Source: Bacillota bacterium (GTDB lineage: Bacteria; Bacillota; Clostridia; DSM-8532). From it: a stretch of 16,770 nt of DNA. The stretch is from positions 1 through 16,770 of the forward strand of contig JAEYPI010000278.1 in NCBI GenBank assembly GCA_023410885.1. Direction: 5' to 3'. Shown piece by piece: positions 1 through 8,070 of this stretch (the stretch's first letter is position 1; each line of letters begins with the position of its first letter). The notes under the pieces are model-generated. The model made no database searches. It saw only the letters and a list, made by a program, of their open reading frames with translations, and was not told the DNA's origin. The position numbers were made by a program, and so were the translations under genes.

Positions 1-41
1 ACATGATGCTCGAGCAGGCGCACCAGTATAAGAACGCATAA
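1..41 (+). CDS. C-terminal end of an unidentified protein (partial)
   Basis: The first bases read in frame 3 as MMLEQAHQYKNA followed by TAA at 39-41, with no stop upstream inside the window. A rho-independent terminator starts about 40 bases further on, which is what one expects behind a + strand gene. Only a dozen codons are visible, so neither the family nor the true start can be judged. The two ATG codons are most likely internal methionines. It could also be chance open frame. Confidence 0.3.
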   Translation, partial: MMLEQAHQYKNA

Positions 42-79
42 GGTTTGAGATTTTTGCAATAAAATTTAAGACAAGTAAG

Positions 80-119
80 AAAAGTTAGAAGACTGATTTA
101 TCCAGTTTTCTAACTTTTT
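80..119 (+). terminator. Rho-independent terminator after the partial gene at the left edge
   Basis: AAAAGTTAGAAGACTG (80-95) pairs with CAGTTTTCTAACTTTT (103-118) with one G-U pair and a short loop, and the right arm runs into TTTTT at 115-119. The stem is AT-rich but long. The arms are symmetric enough to act on either strand. Confidence 0.65.
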
Positions 120-171
120 AACATGTCGCAATCATTACAATTCATGCAATACGGTTGATGTTCTAACAGAG

Positions 172-246
172 AACCTTTAAAAGGTTATATCATGTTATTC
201 ATAAATGATAGGGGTAGTACTAAATGTAAGCGATCTGTTATATAAT
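172..246 (+). promoter_or_regulatory. Possible promoter with a dyad, upstream of the membrane protein gene
   Basis: A perfect TATAAT lies at 241-246, about 95 bases before the start codon at 342. No convincing -35 hexamer sits 16-18 bases upstream. A near-perfect dyad, AACCTTT-A-AAAGGTT (172-186), lies further upstream and could be an operator. Nothing else recognisable was seen in the 222-base gap between the terminator and the gene. Confidence 0.3.
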
Positions 247-341
247 GAAGCTAGTCATATTTAGAAACTATATCCGGTAAGGGCTGAAAACCTGCATCAA
301 AGGCTGCACATGAAATCAGAATAGTCTGTAGGAGTGGTTTT

Positions 342-923
342 ATGAAAAATGGCTTTGATATTGAGGACCGATACGGCCGTAAGATTGGTTCTTTAGAGGT
401 CCGGGAAAAATCAGGTTTGCTGCCACTGCTCATGTTCATCGGTATCATTGGTGTTGCTGTACTCTCCTATTTTATTTGGCCCCTTTTCTATAAGGTGGTT
501 CTCAAAGAAATAGCAACCAGGAAGCGTGAAGAAGTCATCACCATCTTCACTGTACTCGGGGGTATTGTTCTGGGTTGTATTGGGGGGTTAATCTGGACTT
601 TACGAGTTGCCTTGAAGGACGGTCCCAGGCGAACAGGTGTCATTGTTACGATGATGACAGGCGCACAGGGTGCGGCCATTGGGAGCTTTGGCACCTCAGT
701 AGGCATCACTACTATAGCATTTATCATTTTGGGGATTACCACAGGCACCTTTAATTTTTGGGAGTTCTTGCTTCTTCTTCTTATGCTGGTTATTATAAGC
801 GCTCTGCTCTGCATTTTGCCCACTCTCATTACAGCAATTCTTGCAGGACTGATTGTTGGAGTTACCGATTTGGTTGCGAGGATTAAACACCCCGCAAAGC
901 CAAGGCTTAATAGGGACAAGTAA
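342..923 (+). CDS. Four-helix membrane protein of unknown function
   Basis: I do not recognise the family. The 193-residue product has a short polar N-terminus (residues 1-24, with acidic and basic residues), then hydrophobic segments at about 25-46, 67-88, 100-132 and 140-175, and a basic tail ending KPRLNRDK. The third segment is unusually rich in Gly, Ala, Ser and Thr. Loops next to the membrane carry clusters such as TRKREE and KDGPRR. The start is supported by AGGAG at 330-334, seven bases before ATG. It is monocistronic: a terminator precedes its region and another follows its stop directly. Its codons are noticeably more GC-rich than those of the gene pair downstream. An integral membrane protein is secure; any transport or signalling role would be a guess. 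Confidence 0.75.
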   Translation: MKNGFDIEDRYGRKIGSLEVREKSGLLPLLMFIGIIGVAVLSYFIWPLFYKVVLKEIATRKREEVITIFTVLGGIVLGCIGGLIWTLRVALKDGPRRTGVIVTMMTGAQGAAIGSFGTSVGITTIAFIILGITTGTFNFWEFLLLLLMLVIISALLCILPTLITAILAGLIVGVTDLVARIKHPAKPRLNRDK

Positions 924-935
924 CTATTTAAGTTG

Positions 936-975
936 CAGAAGAACGGTGTGCCCCGAAAGTCACGCCGTTTTTCTG
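936..975 (+). terminator. Rho-independent terminator after the membrane protein gene
   Basis: AACGGTGTG (942-950) pairs with CACGCCGTT (961-969) with one G-U pair around a ten-base loop, followed by TTTTTCTG. Flanking bases (CAGAAG and TTTCTG) extend the stem to about 15 pairs. It sits 12 bases past the stop codon at 921-923. Confidence 0.75.
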
Positions 976-1301
976 TTTTTCGTAGGTCTTTCATAGATGA
1001 TGGGTTCAAATACAGCAGGAATCTCAGCTTCATCAAGGAAGTTAAAGAAGATGCGAACACGCTGCTGACGTATTCGGGCGATTTATGAAAACACTGACGG
1101 GCGGTGCGCCTGATCTTGCTTTGCTTCCAGAAACAAAAGAAGCGGCAGAGAAAATCCTGAAACTGCTCCATACTTTTCCGCACTTTGCTGGCGAAAGATA
1201 AAATGCAGAAAGCGATAAGCAATGTCGCCTATGCCAAGGGCGATTATGATAAAGAAATGGAACAGGAGGCTTTGAAAAAAGAAGCAATAATACAAATGTG
1301 A
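976..1301 (+). pseudogene. Decayed gene remnant of unknown family
   Basis: This stretch has no intact gene but shows protein-like sequence that switches reading frame. One frame reads FIDDGFKYSRNLSFIKEVK up to a TGA at 1086-1088. A second frame opens at ATG 1085 (MKTLTGGAPDLALLPETKE) and stops at 1199-1201. The first frame resumes near 1185 with LLAKDKMQKAISNVAYAKG and stops at 1299-1301. The pieces have a Lys/Glu-rich helical composition typical of real protein, and they join if two frameshifts are repaired. I read this as the C-terminal part of a broken gene whose beginning has been lost. I could not name the family. Alternatively, the last two frames could be two tiny overlapping genes, but neither has a clear ribosome binding site. 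Confidence 0.4.
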
Positions 1302-1307
1302 ATTTGT
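1292..1307 (+). promoter_or_regulatory. Small dyad ahead of the kinase/CDF-like gene pair
   Basis: ACAAAT-gtga-ATTTGT is a perfect inverted repeat ending seven bases before the GGAGG (1314-1318) of the next gene. It could be an operator or a small leader hairpin. No clear -35/-10 pair was found for the gene pair in 1090-1310, so its promoter is unresolved. Confidence 0.25.
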
Positions 1308-1325
1308 CTAATTGGAGGATAAAAA

Positions 1326-2033
1326 ATGAAAGAACTTATAGATGGTGCATGTGCTATAGGATTATATGTAATTCCTGCAGTTAGCATTATGCTGATTGTA
1401 AGAAAACTATTAAAAGTGCCAGATGAACTATTTCGAAAAATTTTACATTTTATTTTGTTGGGTGCATATATTCCATTCTTATTTGCATTTGAGACATGGT
1501 GGATTTCGGTGGGAGTTGCGGCAACCCTTATTATTATCATTTATCCTATTTTGCTGTTAGCAGGTCATATTCCAGCGTTTTCTTCTTTTGTTAATGAACG
1601 AAAGAAAGGCGAGTTCAAGAGCAGTATGATATTAGCACTTGGAATGATGGTTTTAAGTATTTGTATTTGCTGGGGATGGTTCGGTGACAGATATCTGGTG
1701 TTGGCTAGTATATATGCATGGGGCGTAGGTGATGCCTTCGCTGCTTTGATAGGTAAGCAGTTTGGGAAACATAAGATTCTCTGGAAATTTGCAGATCATC
1801 ACAAGAGTATAGAAGGTTCAATGGCTATGCTTTTGACATCTGCGATTTCCGTTTTTATCGTATTACGCATAAGAGGTGGATTAGATATCGTAAGCTGTCT
1901 TATTATATCTGTTGCAGCAGCTTTGGTTTGTACTTTTGCCGAATTATGTACCAATAATGGATTTGATACGGTTAGTTGTCCGACGACAGCAATGGCTGTT
2001 ATCATACCTTTAGTGAAAATCCTGGGAGGTTGA
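1326..2033 (+). CDS. Dolichol/phytol kinase-like (VTE5/SEC59-type) membrane protein
   Basis: This is a polytopic membrane protein of 235 residues with the signature of the CTP-dependent polyprenol/phytol kinase and phosphatidate cytidylyltransferase-like superfamily. It has RKILH at 37-41, GDAFAALIGKQFG at 135-147, KSIEGS at 160-165, a conserved Glu at 206 and NGFDTVSCP at 211-219. Family members phosphorylate a membrane-embedded isoprenoid alcohol with CTP, or transfer cytidylyl groups to lipid phosphates. The actual substrate here is not known. The start is set by GGAGG at 1314-1318. The following gene begins four bases after this stop, with its ribosome binding site inside the last codons, so the two are translationally coupled. 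Family membership is fairly sure; kinase versus cytidylyltransferase activity is not. Confidence 0.8.
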   Translation: MKELIDGACAIGLYVIPAVSIMLIVRKLLKVPDELFRKILHFILLGAYIPFLFAFETWWISVGVAATLIIIIYPILLLAGHIPAFSSFVNERKKGEFKSSMILALGMMVLSICICWGWFGDRYLVLASIYAWGVGDAFAALIGKQFGKHKILWKFADHHKSIEGSMAMLLTSAISVFIVLRIRGGLDIVSCLIISVAAALVCTFAELCTNNGFDTVSCPTTAMAVIIPLVKILGG

Positions 2034-2037
2034 TGTT

Positions 2038-2655
2038 ATGTCAAACCAAAAGTCAGGAGCACGCACATTGCTATGGTCAGTGCTTATGAGTTCCCCTGGA
2101 CCATTAGTGGTAGGATTAGGGCTATTAAGTGGTCGTAGTTCAACGCAGATTGCAGATTTTGTGAGAAGAAGTGCAGAATTGTTGGCAATCATTATGTCTT
2201 TTGTGATTTATAAGCTTACTGCAAAAGGTGATGTGTGTGACGAAAAAAAGAAACAACAATTAGAACGAGGTTCAAATGTTTTCGTAGGAGCAATGATGTG
2301 TGTGGGTGGTATCTTTATGATAATACTTACACTGATGAGTGATAACACAGATAAGGGAAATGTTGTTCCAGGACTGGCGATTGCTGTAATGGGAGTGATT
2401 GCAAATGCTATATTTTGGAGAAGGTATACACACCTTAATAAGATAGAACCTAATGCAATTTTAATGGTTCAATCTAGATTGTATCGTGCAAAAACAATGG
2501 TTGATGGATGTGTAACAATTGCTTTGTTATCGGTTTTGATTGCACCTGCAACACAGATTTCTTATTGGCTGGATTTTATAGGTTCATTGATTGTTGCAGT
2601 CTATTTAATTTGGTGCGGAGTGCGTACAATTTATGAGGCGATAATAAAAAAATAA
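2038..2655 (+). CDS. CDF-like membrane protein lacking canonical metal-binding residues
   Basis: The 205-residue product has about six hydrophobic segments and aligns with the membrane part of cation diffusion facilitators. GRSSTQIADFVRRSAELL (32-49) matches the second-helix pattern of that family, and the later helix carrying RAKTMVDGCV (150-159), together with the final YWLDFIGSLIVAVYLI-like helix, fits too. In active CDF exporters each of these two helices carries HxxxD for zinc. Here the first is R43xxxE47 and the second K152xxxD156, so both histidines are replaced by positive residues. There is no C-terminal cytoplasmic metallochaperone-like domain. GGGAGG at 2024-2029, inside the end of the preceding kinase-like gene, is its ribosome binding site. 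Its role is unknown. It may be a lipid- or proton-coupled relative rather than a metal exporter. Membership in the CDF fold is inferred from pattern, not from a search. Confidence 0.65.
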   Translation: MSNQKSGARTLLWSVLMSSPGPLVVGLGLLSGRSSTQIADFVRRSAELLAIIMSFVIYKLTAKGDVCDEKKKQQLERGSNVFVGAMMCVGGIFMIILTLMSDNTDKGNVVPGLAIAVMGVIANAIFWRRYTHLNKIEPNAILMVQSRLYRAKTMVDGCVTIALLSVLIAPATQISYWLDFIGSLIVAVYLIWCGVRTIYEAIIKK

Positions 2656-2720
2656 GTGTGTAGCTTAAATTGTAGAGAATGGAAATTTTCGGTTTGTGAA
2701 AAGAAGGATTCTTGTGATTA

Positions 2721-4673
2721 TTATTGGCTTGCCCTAATCCAAACCTGCATTTCACCGGGATTTCGGTTTCCCCACATATAGTAGGGAACAGCTTTAATTT
2801 CAACGGGCTTTTTCTTTAAAGCTAACGGATGATAGAGGGATTTACCCCAGGAGGCATCATCGGCTCTAAAGCCTTGAGCACTTACTAAAACCGCACCGCC
2901 CAAAAGATCATCTTTAAACTCGGTTAAAATCCTATCGCTTAATGAGAGGGAGAGGGCCGAGAGATTCTTGCCATTATCCACCTCTTCAATACAATAAACG
3001 ATCGGTCCCCTTTGAATGGCAACCTTACCGGCATTAGCGCGAACCAAGGGATGGGACTCAATGAGCCCTGCCTGCATGTCAAAATCAAGTTCTATGACGT
3101 CTCCTTGCTGCCATAGTCGATTGATGACCACAAAGCCATCCAATGTATCTGCCGCTTTAGTTAGGCCATTTAGCTTTAACTCATAATTTCTGCACCACCC
3201 CGGAACTCTCAGGGCAATAGAAAGCTCCTTTTTGACTGTAGATAGGACTTCTATGGTCACTTCACCATTCCAGGGGTAATTAGTTTTTTGTTCCAATACC
3301 AGTTTTTCATCGGATATATCTATTTCTGCTCTGCTGCCGATAAAAAGATGGGTGTACACGGTATCGTTATTTACGGTATAGATATATTGGCCCAAGGATG
3401 ACAATAGCCTTGCAACGTTAGGAGGACAGCAGGCACAATTAAACCATCTCTGCCTTATGGGCTTAACATGGCGGTAGTTAGCATTTTTTTCACAGGCTTC
3501 GGGTAATACCTCTAGTGGGTTCACATAAAAGAAGCTTTTGCCGTCCTGTGCCATGCCGGCAAGAACATTATTATAAAGGGCTCTTTCCAGTTCATCCCCA
3601 TAACAGCTCTTGGGCTCTAATTGAAGCATCCTGTGGGCTAAGAAAATCAAGCCTATGGAAGCACAGGTTTCGGTATACATCGTATCATTAGGAAGGTCAT
3701 AATCGAAGGTAAAGGCTTCGCCATGAGCCATTGAGCCTATACCTCCGGTAATGTACATCCTTTTTTCAACAATATTGTTCCACATGGTCCTGCAAGCATC
3801 TAAAAGGGAATGGTCATAAGTAAGCCTAGCAACATCAGCCATCGCTGCCAGCATATATACAGCTCTTACAGCATGGCCTTCAACGGTTGTCTGTTCCCTT
3901 ACCGGCAGATGTGTCTGAGCATATTTTCTGTCATACATAACTGAATCGGCAATAGGTATGGCATCGTCTCTTTTTTTGGATTCTATATCAAAGTAAAAGG
4001 GTTCCTGTCCTCTTTCATCTAAGAAATATTGACTTAGCCTTAAGTATTTGTCCTCGCCCGTAACCTCATAGAGCTTAACCAATGCAATTTCAATTTCCTG
4101 ATGACCGTCATAACCCCGTATTTTCCCCGGCTCTGTACCAAAGACAGAATCCACATAGTCTGCAAAACGGCACATAATATCCAGAAGCTTTCTTTTTCCT
4201 GTAGCCTTATAATACGCAACCGCAGCCTCCATCATATGCCCGCCGGTGTACAATTCATGGCAGTCCCGCAGATTTGTCCATCTTTTTCCCGGCTCCTTAA
4301 CAGTGTAATAGGTATTAAGGTAGCCATCGGGCTGCTGTGCTTTTTCAATGAGATCAATTGCCTCATCAGCAAGTCTTTCGAAGTGCGGATCGGGATGTGT
4401 TTCCAGCCTGTAAGCCATAGCTTCAAGCCATTTGGCCAGATCAGTATCCTGAAATGGAAAACCATAGAACTCACCCTGCTCAAGACCAGCGGCAATTCTA
4501 AAGTTTTTTATAGCATGACTTGGTTCGGCATCCGGTATTCTATCGTTAATGGCCTCCCATTGATAGGGGATTACCTCATCGTGAATCAACTTTATATATT
4601 TGGACCAAAAGGTATCGTTAATCTTTATATTACTTAAAGAAGGTATTGCTGTATGACTTGTTGCTTTTTTCAT
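2721..4673 (-). CDS. GH127 family beta-L-arabinofuranosidase-like enzyme, cytoplasmic
   Basis: This is a 650-residue glycoside hydrolase of family 127 (DUF1680). Characterised members such as HypBA1 of Bifidobacterium release L-arabinose from beta-linked arabinofuranosides, using a zinc-bound cysteine as nucleophile. The matching residues are visible. GGIGSMAHGE supplies the acid/base candidate E319, TETC gives the zinc ligands E335 and C337, and NCACCPPN gives C415 (nucleophile candidate) and C416. The all-helical barrel is N-terminal, with beta-rich domains after about residue 430. No signal peptide is seen, so it should act on imported oligosaccharide. I start at ATG 4673 because AGGGAG (4683-4688) is nine bases upstream; an in-frame TTG at 4691 would overlap that site. 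It is the last gene of the transporter operon, 96 bases behind the permease, with no terminator between. Confidence 0.92.
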   Translation of the reverse strand: MKKATSHTAIPSLSNIKINDTFWSKYIKLIHDEVIPYQWEAINDRIPDAEPSHAIKNFRIAAGLEQGEFYGFPFQDTDLAKWLEAMAYRLETHPDPHFERLADEAIDLIEKAQQPDGYLNTYYTVKEPGKRWTNLRDCHELYTGGHMMEAAVAYYKATGKRKLLDIMCRFADYVDSVFGTEPGKIRGYDGHQEIEIALVKLYEVTGEDKYLRLSQYFLDERGQEPFYFDIESKKRDDAIPIADSVMYDRKYAQTHLPVREQTTVEGHAVRAVYMLAAMADVARLTYDHSLLDACRTMWNNIVEKRMYITGGIGSMAHGEAFTFDYDLPNDTMYTETCASIGLIFLAHRMLQLEPKSCYGDELERALYNNVLAGMAQDGKSFFYVNPLEVLPEACEKNANYRHVKPIRQRWFNCACCPPNVARLLSSLGQYIYTVNNDTVYTHLFIGSRAEIDISDEKLVLEQKTNYPWNGEVTIEVLSTVKKELSIALRVPGWCRNYELKLNGLTKAADTLDGFVVINRLWQQGDVIELDFDMQAGLIESHPLVRANAGKVAIQRGPIVYCIEEVDNGKNLSALSLSLSDRILTEFKDDLLGGAVLVSAQGFRADDASWGKSLYHPLALKKKPVEIKAVPYYMWGNRNPGEMQVWIRASQ

Positions 4674-4769
4674 TTTATTGTTCTCCCTCAAAAAATATCT
4701 TTAGGCAATTAAAAATAATTAAAATAAAAAGAACACTTGATGGAGGTTGGTATGGGATTAATAATCTAG

Positions 4770-5603
4770 CTACCCCTTTAGCCCTGTCATTGCTATGCCC
4801 TCAATGAAGTATTTTTGTGCAAATAGATATAATGCTAATGATGGAATCACAATGATTGTGACTGCCGCCATCATTAAATTCCACTGTGCATTGTAGCCAC
4901 CCATAAACTGATTAAGGCCAAGCATTAAGGTGAATTTCTTTTCAGTCGACAGATAGATCATTGGAGCAAGATAATCGTTCCAATTGTTCATAAATGTAAA
5001 GAGGCCCACAACAATTAAAGATTGCTTACTAAGGGGCATGATAATTGACCAGTATATTTTAAGGTGGGAGGCACCATCAACAAATGCCGCTTCATCCATT
5101 TCCTTTGGTATCCCCAAAAAGAATTGTCTTAGAAGGAATATATTAAATAATCCGCCTCCAAAAAATGCCGGTATAGTAAGAGGAGCAATGGTATCGGTTA
5201 AGCCTAAAAAACTCCATCCGATAAAATGAGGAATCATAAGCACTGAGAAGGGTAACATAAGCGCTGTCATCATTATACCAAACACAGTATTTCTTCCCGG
5301 CCATTCCATCCTTGAAAATCCATAGGCGCAAAGCGAACTAGTCAGAATGACACCGACCATATTGATAATCGTTACTCCTGCCGTGTTCACAAAGTACCTC
5401 CCAAAGGGAAGGGCTGTCATTGCATTTGTAAAATTATCAATTTTAAATTCAGGAGGCAGGAGCTTTAGCTCCGGTGAAAAGATGCTGCTTGGACTTACAA
5501 TAGCTGTTCTTAGCATCCAATAGAAAGGAAAAATAAATACGATTGAGAGTATTATTAACGTTATATATATAACGAGCTTTACACTAATATTTTTCTTCCT
5601 CAT
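4770..5603 (-). CDS. Carbohydrate ABC transporter permease (MalG type)
   Basis: The 277-residue inner-membrane protein has six hydrophobic segments and the EAA loop that docks on the ATPase, here EAAFVDGASHLKIYWSIIMP at 171-190. The N-terminus is short and basic, and the C-terminus ends EGIAMTGLKG, as is usual for MalG-type subunits of family 1 sugar importers. It should pair with the permease encoded immediately upstream to form the channel for the binding protein's ligand. The start codon overlaps the previous stop by one base (TAATG at 5601-5605), and AAGGAG at 5617-5622 lies within the end of that gene, so the two are translationally coupled. Neighbouring genes suggest an arabinose-containing oligosaccharide as substrate, but sequence alone does not show it. 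Confidence 0.93.
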   Translation of the reverse strand: MRKKNISVKLVIYITLIILSIVFIFPFYWMLRTAIVSPSSIFSPELKLLPPEFKIDNFTNAMTALPFGRYFVNTAGVTIINMVGVILTSSLCAYGFSRMEWPGRNTVFGIMMTALMLPFSVLMIPHFIGWSFLGLTDTIAPLTIPAFFGGGLFNIFLLRQFFLGIPKEMDEAAFVDGASHLKIYWSIIMPLSKQSLIVVGLFTFMNNWNDYLAPMIYLSTEKKFTLMLGLNQFMGGYNAQWNLMMAAVTIIVIPSLALYLFAQKYFIEGIAMTGLKG

Positions 5604-6553
5604 TATTTTTTTGCATCTCCTTCATAGTATACTAATGAATTCTGCATCCTGAAAAATAGGATAGTGAAAATCCCGATACCGATCAAAAGCATCATTGCAG
5701 CAGCACTGGCGGCACCCATTTCAGAAAATCTGAAAGCTTTAATATAGATATAGGGAACATATAGCAGACCGGAATTATTGGGCTGTCCCATCATCATCTG
5801 GCTGTAACCGGGGGTTAAAACCGAGGTCTGGACAAAAGTTTGAAATGCATTAATGACTCCCATAACACTATTAAAAAAGATAATGGGCGATACCATGGGT
5901 ATAGTGACATAAAACAATTTATGAAGGGCATTTCCACCGTCTACCTCAATAGCCTCATATAAATGTGCTGGTATTTGTTGTAGTCCCGCCAAAAATATAA
6001 CGATTGTATTACCGCATATCCACATACTCACAATGATAAATGACAAAATGACCGTTTTATCTGAGGAAAGCCACGTTCCCCCAGGTAGCCCAACTGATTT
6101 TAACAGCTGATTGATAACACCAAAATTGGGCTGAAACATCCAAAGCCATATGGAGCATACTGATGCAAGGGGAAGCACTACAGGTAAATAGAATATTCCT
6201 CTGAATAGAGATCTTCCCGCTATTTTATTATTGAGTAAAAGGGCTATCAAAAATGAAAAAATAATATTTAATGGAACACTACCAAACACGTATGTCAGCG
6301 TTGCCTTTACAGAAGGCCAAAAATAGACATCCTGTCCGTTAAACATCCGCTTGTAATTCTCAACACCCACAAATTTAGTGTTAGGAGAGCCTATAGAATA
6401 GTTTGTAAAGCTTAACACAATTGTGGCTATCAGCGGTACGAATACAAAAATGGTATAGCCCAATATAACAGGCGACGTAAAAAGCAAGCCACTGCATAGT
6501 TTTTTTATATTTTTCTTTTTAGCTCTCTGTGTAGTAACCATACTATATTCCAT
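5603..6553 (-). CDS. Carbohydrate ABC transporter permease (MalF type)
   Basis: This 316-residue permease has a basic cytoplasmic N-terminus, six hydrophobic segments and an EAA loop beginning at E200 (EAIEVDGGNALHKLFYVTIP), with the Gly of the consensus kept. The length fits the MalF/UgpA-like subunits of Gram-positive sugar importers, which lack the large extracellular loop of E. coli MalF. AGAGGAA seven bases before ATG 6553 supports this start over the internal ATG four codons later. A long perfect hairpin separates it from the binding-protein gene, probably lowering its expression relative to that gene. No ATPase gene is present in the window, so the complex presumably uses a shared MsmK/MsmX-type ATPase. 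Confidence 0.93.
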   Translation of the reverse strand: MEYSMVTTQRAKKKNIKKLCSGLLFTSPVILGYTIFVFVPLIATIVLSFTNYSIGSPNTKFVGVENYKRMFNGQDVYFWPSVKATLTYVFGSVPLNIIFSFLIALLLNNKIAGRSLFRGIFYLPVVLPLASVCSIWLWMFQPNFGVINQLLKSVGLPGGTWLSSDKTVILSFIIVSMWICGNTIVIFLAGLQQIPAHLYEAIEVDGGNALHKLFYVTIPMVSPIIFFNSVMGVINAFQTFVQTSVLTPGYSQMMMGQPNNSGLLYVPYIYIKAFRFSEMGAASAAAMMLLIGIGIFTILFFRMQNSLVYYEGDAKK

Positions 6554-6573
6554 AGAAATTCCTCTTTTCAGGT

Positions 6574-6613
6574 TTTTGATAAAAGCCAGGAAAGCTCCTG
6601 GCTTTTATCAAAA
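6574..6613 (-). terminator. Perfect hairpin between binding-protein and permease genes (attenuator)
   Basis: The arms at 6574-6591 and 6596-6613 are perfect 18-base complements around a four-base loop. On the - strand the GC-rich core, GCCAGGA paired with TCCTGGC, is followed by TTTTATC. It starts 17 bases past the binding-protein stop codon and ends shortly before the permease ribosome binding site. Such intercistronic hairpins commonly stop part of transcription or protect the upstream mRNA, which gives excess binding protein. The run of U is short and lies inside the long stem, so partial read-through is expected. Confidence 0.75.
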
Positions 6614-6629
6614 TGATTTAAAGCTACTA

Positions 6630-8027
6630 TTATTTAGCGTCGTAGCGCCCTTTAAATTCAGCTTTTGCCTTTGGTTCCATTTCAGCCAAAGCTTCTGCTG
6701 CGGTCTTCTTGCCCAGCCATATTTCATCCCATGCGGAAGTTACGATAGGAACAAGCTTTGCATAATTCTTGAGATAGTATTGGGACTGAGGGACACCATT
6801 TTTCATCAGCTGGTTCATCATTGCATCCTTAAATCCCGGGGGATGTGCAGCAGGATTAGCATCAACCCATAGCTTAACGAGTTCGGGGTCGGTATACCAT
6901 TTAGTCATGGTCGGCATCCATAATCCACTGGTATATAATTCTATAGCGCCTTCAGGATTTGACATCCATTTAAAAAGCATCCAAGCTTCATCAGGATGTT
7001 TTGAATCCTTAAACAATACGGTGGCACCGCTTAAACCTACCGTTATACTCTTTTTAAGCTTCGGAAGTACGCCGATATCAAAGTTTACTTTTGCATTGCC
7101 AAGATCAAGATTAATCCATTGTCCACCCAGTGCCATAGCAGTAAGTTCAGATTGCAGGGCAATATTCATTGCGGGCAGTGATTTGGCAGCCAGAGGAGAT
7201 GGTGCTACGTGATGGACATTAATGAGGTCAGCGAGTTTTTGAATGGCGTCGGCCGCTTCGGGCGAATTTAATAAAAATTCCTTACCATCTTCAGAAGCCC
7301 ATTCACCGCCATTACTAAAGATAAAGTTGTTGATAGGCTGGTCCCAGGTTTCGAACATAAAGCCGTATTGCTTAATATTATCAGGATCAAAACCGGGGTC
7401 GGCTGCAGTTTTACCATTTTTATCTATGGTTAATTTTTTACACAGATCAACAAAGGTGTCCCAATCCATAGCTGTTTCGGCTGTGGTTGGTAGTGAATCG
7501 ATACCGGCTCTGGCCAAAAGGTCCTTATTGTAATATAAACCGTAGCACTCAGCTGCTGTACTGATACCCCATGCATTCTCCGGAGTAAGTTTATACCAAA
7601 TGAAATCCAGGAAGTCTTCTTTTTTAACATCGGGGTCTTTTGCAAACATATCAAAAAGATTAACAAATTTACCTTCATTTGCCCAGGTATCACCCAGGTC
7701 ACCGGTCATATAACCGCTATCAGGTATATCATTTCCTGCTGCCATTGCTGTCAGTTTCGCATTGTAGTCGGAGTTCGGAATCTGAATGGGTTCTACTGTT
7801 ATCCAAGGATATTTCTCTGTGAATTTAGCGCAAGCATTTTCTATGGCTTTCTTCTCGTCAGGGCTTCCCCAGTAAGTAAACTTTAGCTTAACAGCCTGTT
7901 TTCCATTATTGTTATTTCCGGCAGACGGAGAATTAACATTTGTGTTTCCGCCACATCCTGTTAATACCATGCCTATTAGTAAACTTAGAACAACAAGCAA
8001 TGAAATGATCTTTGAAGTCTTTTTCAT
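6630..8027 (-). CDS. Extracellular sugar-binding lipoprotein of the ABC transporter
   Basis: The 465-residue product is a family 1 solute-binding protein (MalE-like). It starts with a lipoprotein signal: basic MKKTSK, a hydrophobic core, and the lipobox LTGC with C25 as the lipidated residue, followed by a Gly/Asn/Ser-rich linker (26-45). The mature domain opens with KLKFTYWGSPDEKKAIE, typical of these proteins. The C-terminal half has the usual YLKNYAKLVPIV and EALAEMEPKAKAEF segments. It would be held on the outer face of the membrane and deliver oligosaccharide to the two permeases encoded next. Strong AGGAGGT at 8037-8044 sets the start. A candidate activator-dependent promoter lies upstream. 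The ligand is inferred only from the neighbouring GH127 and secreted hydrolase. Confidence 0.93.
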   Translation of the reverse strand: MKKTSKIISLLVVLSLLIGMVLTGCGGNTNVNSPSAGNNNNGKQAVKLKFTYWGSPDEKKAIENACAKFTEKYPWITVEPIQIPNSDYNAKLTAMAAGNDIPDSGYMTGDLGDTWANEGKFVNLFDMFAKDPDVKKEDFLDFIWYKLTPENAWGISTAAECYGLYYNKDLLARAGIDSLPTTAETAMDWDTFVDLCKKLTIDKNGKTAADPGFDPDNIKQYGFMFETWDQPINNFIFSNGGEWASEDGKEFLLNSPEAADAIQKLADLINVHHVAPSPLAAKSLPAMNIALQSELTAMALGGQWINLDLGNAKVNFDIGVLPKLKKSITVGLSGATVLFKDSKHPDEAWMLFKWMSNPEGAIELYTSGLWMPTMTKWYTDPELVKLWVDANPAAHPPGFKDAMMNQLMKNGVPQSQYYLKNYAKLVPIVTSAWDEIWLGKKTAAEALAEMEPKAKAEFKGRYDAK

Positions 8028-8070
8028 TAATTATGTACCTCCTAAGATTTTCAATTAATAAGAGCTGCAG

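Noticed and set aside
488..1222. Long open frame (244 codons) on the - strand
   Set aside because: It lies antisense to the well-supported membrane protein gene, runs through a terminator, has no ribosome binding site, and has a Cys/Arg-rich composition typical of a shadow frame.
2656..2720. Terminator between the convergent CDF-like and GH127 genes
   Set aside because: Only a five-base AGAAT/ATTCT match with a long loop was found; no stem with a U tract is visible.
4101..4637. 178-codon open frame on the + strand
   Set aside because: It is fully antisense to the GH127 gene, whose catalytic residues are intact; its composition is unlike a real protein.
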